A stretch of DNA of 6,634 nucleotides, from positions 1 through 6,634 of the forward strand of contig DHHD01000056.1 of the NCBI GenBank assembly GCA_002403105.1. Reading direction: 5' to 3'. The notes under the pieces are model-generated. The model was not told the origin of the DNA. It saw only the letters and a list, made by a program, of their open reading frames with translations, and did no database searches. This stretch comes from Anaerolineaceae bacterium UBA4781. Lineage in GTDB: Bacteria; Chloroflexota; Anaerolineae; Anaerolineales; Anaerolineaceae. Both the position numbers and the translations under genes were made by a program. This document shows, one piece after another, positions 1-5,268 of the stretch (within the stretch, counting starts at the first letter, position 1; the number at the start of each line of letters is the position of its first letter).

Positions 1-73
1 GCCGAGATAGCTCAGTTGGTAGAGCACGCGACTGAAAATCGCGGTGTCGCCAGTTCGATTCTGGCTCTCGGCA
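1..73 (+). tRNA. tRNA-Phe, anticodon GAA
   Basis: The complete cloverleaf can be drawn by hand. The acceptor stem pairs 1-7 with 66-72 (GCCGAGA/TCTCGGC). The D stem is 10-13/22-25, and the loop contains GTTGGTA. The anticodon stem is 27-31/39-43 around loop CTGAAAA, which places GAA at 34-36. The T stem is 49-53/61-65 around TTCGATT. Base 73 is the discriminator A. The 3' CCA is not encoded, since the next bases are TCA, so a CCA-adding enzyme would be needed. The gene starts at the first base of the window, so its promoter is not visible. Confidence 0.96.
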
Positions 74-76
74 TCA

Positions 77-104
77 AAACCCCGTTCTACGGGGTTTATT
101 TTTT
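77..104 (+). terminator. Intrinsic terminator after tRNA-Phe
   Basis: A perfect 8-bp stem AAACCCCG/CGGGGTTT (77-84/90-97) closes a 5-nt loop and runs into ATTTTTT. It starts 3 nt after the mature tRNA end and so ends the tRNA transcript. The next gene begins only 8 nt after the T-run and must have its own promoter or depend on readthrough. Confidence 0.9.
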
Positions 105-108
105 AAGT

Positions 109-114
109 TACAAT
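109..114 (+). promoter_or_regulatory. Possible -10 box for the YabE-like gene
   Basis: TACAAT differs from TATAAT at one position and lies just downstream of the tRNA terminator. No good -35 sits 16-18 nt upstream. If it is used, transcription would start near 120-122, at or next to the ATG at 122. That would give a nearly leaderless mRNA and would fit the lack of a ribosome-binding site. Tentative. Confidence 0.25.
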
Positions 115-1336
115 GTTTCCAATGTTACACCCTCAGATAATCATAAAGCGTGGTTTAAAGACTACGATCTTGCTATTTTTACTCCTTGGATTCACTCTTC
201 CATTAGCTGCATGCGGTTCGCAAACGGCATGGCTGGCTTTTGATGATGAATCCTCTCTTCGCCAAATATCCATACAAGGAAAAACCTTGGCGGAGATATT
301 GAACAATGCAGGTTATGCGCTGGGGGAAGGCGATCGTGTAATGGTCAATGGGGTTAAAACAGATGCCGGAAGTGAGATCATTCTTGAAGCGGGCGACACC
401 ATTCAAGTAAGGCGGGTGTACCCGATCACCGTTCATGATGATGGTGTGAATCGCACCATTCTGACCAGCGCGCGCACAGTTGGCCAAGCGCTCTGGGAAA
501 ATCAGATCATGGTGTCAGCCAGTGATTTTATCTCTTTGCCGCTTGAGACGGTCATTGACCGGGCTCTTGAAATCGAAATCCAACGCAGCAACCTGATAAC
601 CATCCAGGTGGACGGAAAACAGATCACCAGCAGCGCGTCAGCACAAACTGTGGGTGATGCATTGGCACAGGCAGGTATCTCGCTCCAAAATCTTGATTAC
701 AGCATCCCTGCTGAAAAAGAAACCCTTCCCACCGATGGCATTATTCAGGTGGTACGCGTCTCCGAAGAGATCCAGATTATAGAAGAGATCATTCCCTACG
801 GAACCGAATATGTAGCAGATGCCGAGATGGATCTGGATCAATTAAAGATCATCCAGGCAGGTCAAGCTGGATTAAGCATCGCACGCGTGCGCATCCGCAC
901 CGAAAATGGCGAGGAAATAGCGCGCGAAACCGAAGAATCATGGATCGCTCAATCACCTGTTTCTCAGCAAACTGCTTACGGAACCAAGATCACCATCCAA
1001 ACCACCAGCACGGCTGATGGGACCATCGAATACTGGCGCGCGGTCACGGTAACAGCCAATTCATATCATGATACCGGTTACAAAACAGCCAGCGGCAAGT
1101 GGCCTGTTTATGGGATGGTAGCCGTATCCAGCGATTGGTATTCCTACATGAAAGGCACATCGATCTACGTCCCGGGGTATGGGGTGGCAGTCGTGGAAGA
1201 CAAATGCGGTGCCTGTGCCGGAAATATGTTGATCGATGTTTTTATTCCAACCGACCAATACGTAGGATGGCATAAGACGGTGACGATCTATTTTCTCACA
1301 CCAGTTCCCGCTTCTATTAAATATGTTCTTCCATAA
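113..1336 (+). CDS. YabE-like lipoprotein with DUF348, G5 and 3D domains
   Basis: Predicted secreted, lipid-anchored cell-wall protein of 407 aa. Residues 1-34 form a lipoprotein signal: basic KRGLK, a hydrophobic run, then lipobox LAAC with Cys34. Three DUF348-like modules follow at about 48-101, 104-156 and 162-215, each with a T(L/V)xxAL/IL..AG core. A G5-like domain spans about 217-297 (EEIIPYGTEY to TAYGTKI). A C-terminal 3D domain spans about 310-396, with Asp341, Asp363 and Asp375 as the likely acidic triad. This order matches Bacillus YabE, related to Rpf/Sps-type proteins. 3D domains resemble the MltA catalytic fold, so peptidoglycan cleavage is plausible but not shown. The first Asp sits in SSDWY instead of the usual AVDP, and a CxxC pair (365, 368) is inserted near the second. 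The ORF is bounded by TAA at 104-106, so only ATG 113 or ATG 122 can start it. Neither has a Shine-Dalgarno. rsmA follows after 16 nt. Confidence 0.88.
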   Translation: MFPMLHPQIIIKRGLKTTILLFLLLGFTLPLAACGSQTAWLAFDDESSLRQISIQGKTLAEILNNAGYALGEGDRVMVNGVKTDAGSEIILEAGDTIQVRRVYPITVHDDGVNRTILTSARTVGQALWENQIMVSASDFISLPLETVIDRALEIEIQRSNLITIQVDGKQITSSASAQTVGDALAQAGISLQNLDYSIPAEKETLPTDGIIQVVRVSEEIQIIEEIIPYGTEYVADAEMDLDQLKIIQAGQAGLSIARVRIRTENGEEIARETEESWIAQSPVSQQTAYGTKITIQTTSTADGTIEYWRAVTVTANSYHDTGYKTASGKWPVYGMVAVSSDWYSYMKGTSIYVPGYGVAVVEDKCGACAGNMLIDVFIPTDQYVGWHKTVTIYFLTPVPASIKYVLP

Positions 1337-1352
1337 TAAAGAGGTAAAGTAA

Positions 1353-2186
1353 ATGGAATATCAAAATCCCATCCCTTTATTAAAAGAACATCACCTGATC
1401 CCCAAAAAGGATCTGGGTCAAAATTTTTTGGTCGACAGTAATATCCTCACTCGCATGGTCGCTCTGGCTGAAATTACAGAAAATTCCACGGTACTTGAAA
1501 TCGGGGCAGGGTTGGGAAGTTTGACCTTCTTTCTGGCACAAACAGCCAGACAGGTCATCGCAGTGGAAGTAGATAAGGATCTGCTGCCCATTGCCAGGCA
1601 ATTACTTACTGGTTTTTCCAACGTTACCCTGATCGCAGAAGACATTCTGACTGTTGATCTGCGCACTCTTCACCTGCCTGATGGCTATAGCGTGGTGGCA
1701 AATATCCCGTATTACATCACTTCTGCCATCATCCGTAAACTGCTCACTGCATCCGAAAAACCCACTCGCATGGTGCTAACCATCCAGGAAGAGGTGGCGG
1801 AACGTATTTGCGCACCGGCAGGCAAACTGAGCCTGCTAGCACTCAGCGTACAGGTTTTTGGGACACCAGAAATATTAATGAAGATACCTGCCGGAGCTTT
1901 TTACCCCGCACCCACAGTGGATTCGGTCACCTTGCGCATTAATCTGTTCCCAGAACCTGCCATCCCGCAGGAAAAGCTGGATATTTTTTTTCGATTGATC
2001 AAAGCCGGTTTCAGTCAAAAACGAAAAATGCTGCGCAATACGCTTTCGTCAGGACTGCATCTACCCCACGATCAGGTTGGAACCCTATTGGAGCAGGCTG
2101 GCATCGATCCGCAACGCAGAGCGCAAACCCTCTCCATTGATGAGTGGGGTGGAGTGACCGATTCTTTTTTGTCAATTCTTGCTTGA
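1353..2186 (+). CDS. rsmA: 16S rRNA (adenine1518/1519-N6)-dimethyltransferase RsmA/KsgA
   Basis: Cytoplasmic SAM-dependent enzyme that dimethylates the two adjacent adenines in the 3'-terminal hairpin of 16S rRNA, a late step in 30S maturation. Its absence gives kasugamycin resistance in known bacteria. The 277-aa length is usual for the family. Visible motifs are the N-terminal DLGQNFLVD (20-28), SAM motif I EIGAGLGSL (49-57), acidic EVDKD (72-76), AEDIL (95-99), the catalytic motif NIPYYI (117-122), and the C-terminal FSQKRKMLRNTL that marks the helical RNA-binding domain. The start is set by GAGGT at 1341-1345, 7 nt before ATG 1353. It lies 16 nt after the YabE-like gene, with no terminator between, so the two are probably cotranscribed. 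In Bacillus the order is yabE-rnmV-ksgA; here the RNase M5 gene is missing from between them. Confidence 0.97.
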   Translation: MEYQNPIPLLKEHHLIPKKDLGQNFLVDSNILTRMVALAEITENSTVLEIGAGLGSLTFFLAQTARQVIAVEVDKDLLPIARQLLTGFSNVTLIAEDILTVDLRTLHLPDGYSVVANIPYYITSAIIRKLLTASEKPTRMVLTIQEEVAERICAPAGKLSLLALSVQVFGTPEILMKIPAGAFYPAPTVDSVTLRINLFPEPAIPQEKLDIFFRLIKAGFSQKRKMLRNTLSSGLHLPHDQVGTLLEQAGIDPQRRAQTLSIDEWGGVTDSFLSILA

Positions 2187-2199
2187 AAGAATGTTAACT

Positions 2200-2958
2200 T
2201 TATTTCCCCTGTAAATTCCTGTACAAACTGCGCAGCATCCAAACCCGATATGCAGCTTCAAGCTGAATACGCAGTGACATTTTTGAGGTTCCCCAGCGGC
2301 GGTCGGCAAAGTAGATCGGTATTTCTTTGAAGGTTAACCCCAGGCGATGTGCCAGAAATGCCATTTCCACCTGAAATATATACCCATTGGAGCGTACCTG
2401 TTCCAGCGGCAGGCGCTGCAATGCTTCTGCTTTCCAGAAGCGAAAACCTCCCGTCACATCCTTGATGGGGAGTGCAAGGATCGTGCGGGCATAGAAGTTG
2501 CCAAATTTCGAAAGTCCCTTGCGCCAGAAAGGCCAAGCTTCATCCAGCTTTCCGCCGGGAATATAGCGGGATCCAATGGCAATATCCACCTCATCCAACG
2601 CAGCCAGCATTTGCGGGATCTTCGAAATGGGGTGAGAGAAATCTGCATCCATCTGACCCACCACCAGCGCACCAGCTTGCATTGCTTTTTGAAAACCCTG
2701 GACATACGCCGTGCCCAGCCCGAGTTTTCCTGTACGATGGAGAACATCCAATCTCCCCGGAAAGGTCTTTTTTAACTCGTCAGCCAGTTGCCCGGTACCA
2801 TCCGGGCTGTTGTCATCCACGATCAAAACATGCAGGTCGTTCAGCGGTAAAGCAAATACCTCTTCCAACAGCTTTGATAAATTTTCCCGTTCGTTAAAAG
2901 TCGGTATAACAATGGTAGTTTTTTTCAATCGAAGACCTCGCACATTGATGGGTGACAT
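2200..2958 (-). CDS. GT2 family glycosyltransferase, polyprenol-phosphate-mannose synthase-like
   Basis: Predicted family 2 glycosyltransferase of 252 aa that would move a sugar from a nucleotide donor (GDP-mannose in the best-known relatives) to polyprenyl phosphate at the cytoplasmic membrane face. The GT-A fold motifs are clear: TIVIPTFNEREN (15-26), VDDNSPDGT (47-55), GKLGLGTAY (77-85), metal-binding DAD in QMDADFSHP (102-110), GSRYIPGG (129-136) and DVTGGFRFW (167-175). No C-terminal transmembrane segment or GtrA domain follows, so it belongs to the short soluble Dpm1 type and ends after an RxWMLRSLYR helix. The donor cannot be fixed from sequence: the related Glc-P and GlcNAc-P polyprenol synthases look similar. 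The start at 2958 has AAGG at 2966-2969, 7 nt upstream. It converges on rsmA with a 13-nt gap and diverges from lipoprotein A. Its product could feed protein or cell-surface mannosylation. Confidence 0.9.
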   Translation of the reverse strand: MSPINVRGLRLKKTTIVIPTFNERENLSKLLEEVFALPLNDLHVLIVDDNSPDGTGQLADELKKTFPGRLDVLHRTGKLGLGTAYVQGFQKAMQAGALVVGQMDADFSHPISKIPQMLAALDEVDIAIGSRYIPGGKLDEAWPFWRKGLSKFGNFYARTILALPIKDVTGGFRFWKAEALQRLPLEQVRSNGYIFQVEMAFLAHRLGLTFKEIPIYFADRRWGTSKMSLRIQLEAAYRVWMLRSLYRNLQGK

Positions 2959-2979
2959 AATCTTACCTTAATATATAAT
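2952..2979 (+). promoter_or_regulatory. Sigma70-type promoter of lipoprotein gene A
   Basis: GTGACA (2952-2957, one mismatch to TTGACA) and a perfect TATAAT (2974-2979) are 16 nt apart. Transcription would begin near 2986. This is downstream of the in-frame ATG at 2984 and so supports translation from ATG 3017. The -35 box overlaps the first codons of the divergent glycosyltransferase gene, and the AT-rich core could serve both directions (TATATT on the - strand at 2975-2970). Confidence 0.72.
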
Positions 2980-3003
2980 CAAAATGAGTTCTATGAATAA
3001 ACC

Positions 3004-3012
3004 AAAGGAGAG
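3004..3012 (+). promoter_or_regulatory. Ribosome-binding site fixing the start of lipoprotein A
   Basis: AAAGGAGAG has its GGAG core at 3007-3010, 6 nt before ATG 3017. It selects this start over the in-frame ATGs at 2984 and 2993. The shorter product also begins directly with a standard signal peptide (MDLKK). Confidence 0.85.
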
Positions 3013-3016
3013 AAAG

Positions 3017-4105
3017 ATGGATCTAAAAAAACCTTTAGCAGTAATCATCATTACAATTTCTATCCTAACAGCCGCATGTAATATTCGCATTACATCTACC
3101 GATGAAGATGCGGTCAAAACCGCGGTGGCGCAAACCCTCATGGCACAACAATCACAAGCAACTGCAACACAGCAAATGCTGCCCACGATTACCACTCTAC
3201 CCACCATCACACCCAAACCAGATCAACCTACCAACACCCCCCAACCCTGCAATAAAGCGGCTGCTGTCAGTGAAACGTATCCAGATGATACAGAAGTCAC
3301 AACAGGCAGTGATTTTGATAAATCCTGGCGGCTGCAGAACATCGGTACCTGCACCTGGAATGCCAATTATCGAGTGGTCTTCTTCAGTGGAGATCAAATG
3401 GGAGGACCTAACGCCCAACTATTGAATACATCCGTTGCACCTGGTGAGATCATTGATATCATCATTGACCAAACCGCCCCTGCCTCTGCCGGTACCTATA
3501 AAGGTGTTTGGAAACTGCAGGATGACAGTGGGAGCAATTTTGCACAATTCTGGGTGCAGATCAAGGCTGTTGCGGGTGCTGCTCCAGCGCTCCCGCCCGC
3601 CGTGGCTGCTCTTTCACTCAGCCAGGTCAGTGCTGAAGGTGGATCGGTGCGTACCGGTGGAATCGTCATGAATGCACTGTACAATGTGGGAGATCTGAAT
3701 ACGAATGGCGGATCACAAGTGTTTGCCAGTTTTAACATCAGCGGAATACCTGCCGGCTCCACCATTACAGAAGTCAAAGTCGATTTCTCTGATTTTGATA
3801 TGCTGGATGATCCATTTGGAGACCTGGGTTGTCTGCGTGCTTATGTTCAGGACTATGGAAGCATGGATGCAGGTGATTTCTTTGATGGATCTCCGTTGGG
3901 AGCGATCGGACGCTGGTGCTCATCCGGTGAATTACAAACCATTGCCGTGGACGACGATTTTAAATCGGCTTTGCAAAATGCAGTGGGTGACTCTCGTTTC
4001 CAGATCCGTCTGCAATTCAATGACAAGACAAGCGATAACGACAATAACGGAGATATGGTGCGATTTGGTACCATTAAACTGCACGTTACTTACGAATTAC
4101 CTTAA
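3017..4105 (+). CDS. Lipoprotein A: NBR1-like Ig domain plus distinct C-terminal beta module
   Basis: Predicted extracytoplasmic lipoprotein of 362 aa, function unknown. Residues 1-21 are a signal peptide ending in LTAAC (Cys21). A short segment DAVKTAVAQT (31-40) is shared with the next two genes. A Thr/Pro linker covers about 48-77. The NBR1-type Ig-like domain (about 78-184) shows KSWRLQNIGTCTWN (102-115), YRVVF, SGDQMGGP, VAPGE (140-144), GTYKGVWKLQDDSG (159-172) and FAQFWVQIK. Cys78 and Cys112 recur at matching places in all three paralogues and may form a disulfide. The C-terminal part (about 193-362) is not the module found in B and C. It has SFNISGIPAGSTITEVKV, an Asp-rich stretch, two Cys and a final IKLHVTYELP strand. 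This resembles DNRLRE/CBM-like jelly-roll modules of surface proteins, a tentative match. An in-frame ATG at 2984 would add 11 residues but lies upstream of the predicted transcript start. Confidence 0.86.
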   Translation: MDLKKPLAVIIITISILTAACNIRITSTDEDAVKTAVAQTLMAQQSQATATQQMLPTITTLPTITPKPDQPTNTPQPCNKAAAVSETYPDDTEVTTGSDFDKSWRLQNIGTCTWNANYRVVFFSGDQMGGPNAQLLNTSVAPGEIIDIIIDQTAPASAGTYKGVWKLQDDSGSNFAQFWVQIKAVAGAAPALPPAVAALSLSQVSAEGGSVRTGGIVMNALYNVGDLNTNGGSQVFASFNISGIPAGSTITEVKVDFSDFDMLDDPFGDLGCLRAYVQDYGSMDAGDFFDGSPLGAIGRWCSSGELQTIAVDDDFKSALQNAVGDSRFQIRLQFNDKTSDNDNNGDMVRFGTIKLHVTYELP

Positions 4106-4134
4106 TTAATTTTTTCACTGTTATTGCCAATTAT

Positions 4135-4166
4135 TTCACCCGCTATCGACTATAATAGCGGGTGAA
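4135..4166 (+). promoter_or_regulatory. Perfect 12-bp inverted repeat with a -10 box inside, between A and B
   Basis: TTCACCCGCTAT (4135-4146) and its exact reverse complement ATAGCGGGTGAA (4155-4166) flank an 8-nt spacer. A perfect TATAAT (4151-4156) spans the spacer and the start of the right arm. As RNA from gene A it could fold as a terminator-like hairpin, followed only by CTCTTTAA. As DNA it would put a repressor-type palindrome across the -10 of gene B. A possible -35, TTGCCA at 4124-4129, is 21 nt away, which is too far for a standard promoter. Function is unresolved between the two. Confidence 0.6.
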
Positions 4167-4186
4167 CTCTTTAATGAGAAGAGTTG

Positions 4187-4192
4187 AGGAGG
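4187..4192 (+). promoter_or_regulatory. Consensus ribosome-binding site of lipoprotein B
   Basis: AGGAGG lies 5 nt before ATG 4198 and fixes that start. An in-frame GTG at 4162 would extend the protein by 12 residues but falls inside the inverted repeat and has no ribosome-binding site. Confidence 0.9.
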
Positions 4193-4197
4193 TTTTC

Positions 4198-5103
4198 ATG
4201 AAAAGAAAATGGAAAGTACTGTGTTTGTTTGTCACCATGCTCGGGCTTCTGGCAGCCTGCAACTTCCCATTATCGAGCGGCCAGTCTGAGGATGCGGTAG
4301 CTACCTCGGTGGCACAAACGGTAGCAGCGGTGGATGCTCAAACGCAGCCGACCGTTACTGCCATTGTGCTGCAGCCAACCAGCACTGTATCTTCCCTGCC
4401 AACCATCACACCACAGATCACCAGCACATCCATCTCTACTGTGCCTACCAGCACTCCAAAACCGTGCAACCAGGCCTGGATGGTTTCAGAAAGCCCTTTG
4501 GATGATGCAAGCTACAGTGCCGGTGCAACCTTCACAAAAACCTGGAATCTCAAGAACACAGGCACCTGCACCTGGAACACCAGCTACAAAGCGGTCTTCA
4601 TCAGCGGTTCAGCCATGGGTGGGCCTGCCAGTAAAGCGCTTACTGCCAGTGTCGCACCGGGTGAAACCCTCACGCTTTCTTTTTCTCTGACCGCTCCTTC
4701 GAGCGGTGGGACCTATAAGGGAATCTGGAACTTGCAGGATGACAGCGGCAAGAATTTTGCCAATTTCTGGGTTCAGATCAAAGTTCCTTCCACCGCGTTC
4801 GCCGTAACCGGGGTTACCCTGTCAGCCGCACACACGAATATTGAAGGTGTTTGCCCGCAGACCTTTACCTATTATGCAGACATCAGCACCAGCGCCGCCG
4901 GCACCGTCACTTATTATTTCACCCGCAGTGATGGAGCCAGCAGTTCGACCCAATCCATCGTTTTTGATTCGGCCGATACGGATACCGCCAGCGGAACCTG
5001 GTCGATTGGAACCACCGGCAGCTATTGGGTGAAGATCTATATTGATACCCCCAACCATCAACTATTCGGTCCGCTCAATCTAACATTGACCTGCACACCA
5101 TAA
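4198..5103 (+). CDS. Lipoprotein B: NBR1-like Ig domain plus one Cys-bracketed module
   Basis: Predicted extracytoplasmic lipoprotein of 301 aa, function unknown. The signal peptide MKRKWK plus a hydrophobic run ends in lipobox LAAC, Cys21. EDAVATSVAQTVAA (31-44) matches the paralogues, followed by a Thr/Ser/Pro linker to about 89. The Ig-like domain spans about 90-196, with KTWNLKNTGTCTWN (114-127), SGSAMGGP, VAPGE (152-156), GTYKGIWNLQDDSG and FANFWVQIKV. Cys90 and Cys124 are the conserved pair. The C-terminal module (200-301) begins AFAVTGVTLSA, has Cys219 in CPQTF and ends GSYWVKIYID..PNHQLFG..LNLTLTCTP with Cys299. It matches the two copies in gene C closely, including equal length (102 aa) with C copy 1. 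It is followed by an intrinsic terminator, so it is probably a single-gene transcript. Ligand binding or surface scaffolding is a reasonable guess only. Confidence 0.87.
   Translation: MKRKWKVLCLFVTMLGLLAACNFPLSSGQSEDAVATSVAQTVAAVDAQTQPTVTAIVLQPTSTVSSLPTITPQITSTSISTVPTSTPKPCNQAWMVSESPLDDASYSAGATFTKTWNLKNTGTCTWNTSYKAVFISGSAMGGPASKALTASVAPGETLTLSFSLTAPSSGGTYKGIWNLQDDSGKNFANFWVQIKVPSTAFAVTGVTLSAAHTNIEGVCPQTFTYYADISTSAAGTVTYYFTRSDGASSSTQSIVFDSADTDTASGTWSIGTTGSYWVKIYIDTPNHQLFGPLNLTLTCTP
4795..5100 (+). repeat. 102-aa module, copy in gene B
   Basis: This is the in-frame coding unit for residues 200-301 of lipoprotein B. It is homologous to 5893-6198 and 6199-6516 in gene C. Shared landmarks are AFAVT at the start, a Cys about 20 residues in, AAGTVTYYF, SGTWxI, GSYWVKxYID, PNHQLFG and TCTP at the end. 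Confidence 0.85.
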
Positions 5104-5125
5104 ATAGAATTGCCTATAAAAACAG

Positions 5126-5156
5126 AAAAAGCAGTTCAGATGTGAACTGCTTTTTT
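5126..5156 (+). terminator. Intrinsic terminator of lipoprotein B
   Basis: A perfect 13-bp stem (5126-5138/5143-5155, core GCAGTTCA/TGAACTGC) closes a 4-nt GATG loop. The flanking A-run on the left and T-run on the right would also let it work in the opposite direction. It sits 22 nt after the stop codon of gene B. Confidence 0.94.
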
Positions 5157-5169
5157 GTTGGTGAATCAA

Positions 5170-5211
5170 AGAAATTAGAATTTCTATTGAAATCGTGGGA
5201 ACTTAATTTCA
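5170..5211. promoter_or_regulatory. GAAATT-type inverted repeats upstream of gene C
   Basis: AGAAATT (5170-5176) and AATTTCT (5179-5185) form a 7-bp palindrome with a 2-nt gap. TGAAAT (5188-5193) and ATTTCA (5206-5211) form a second, wider pair. TTGAAA at 5187-5192 could be a -35 box, but no convincing -10 follows at normal spacing. This is the only structured part of the 165-nt gap between B and C apart from the terminator. It may be an operator region, or AT-rich chance. Confidence 0.3.
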
Positions 5212-5259
5212 TCTGCAACGTTAATAGAGTATCCGAATCATTCGATCGTTTTCGGTTTT

Positions 5260-5266
5260 GAGGTGA
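5260..5266 (+). promoter_or_regulatory. Ribosome-binding site of lipoprotein C
   Basis: GAGGTGA precedes ATG 5269, with 5 nt between GAGG and the ATG. An in-frame GTG at 5263 lies within this site and is therefore unlikely to be the start. Confidence 0.82.
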
Positions 5267-5268
5267 CT

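Noticed and set aside
16..243. + strand frame of 75 codons across the tRNA
   Set aside because: It starts inside the tRNA, crosses the terminator and overlaps the YabE-like gene in another frame.
2347..2897. Two overlapping + strand frames of about 140 codons
   Set aside because: Both are antisense to the glycosyltransferase, which has full GT2 motifs. Their Cys/His/Pro-rich translations look like shadows of another frame.
4103..4116. TTAATTAATTTTTT as a terminator of gene A
   Set aside because: The T-run lacks a GC-containing stem before it. The short AT palindrome is too weak.
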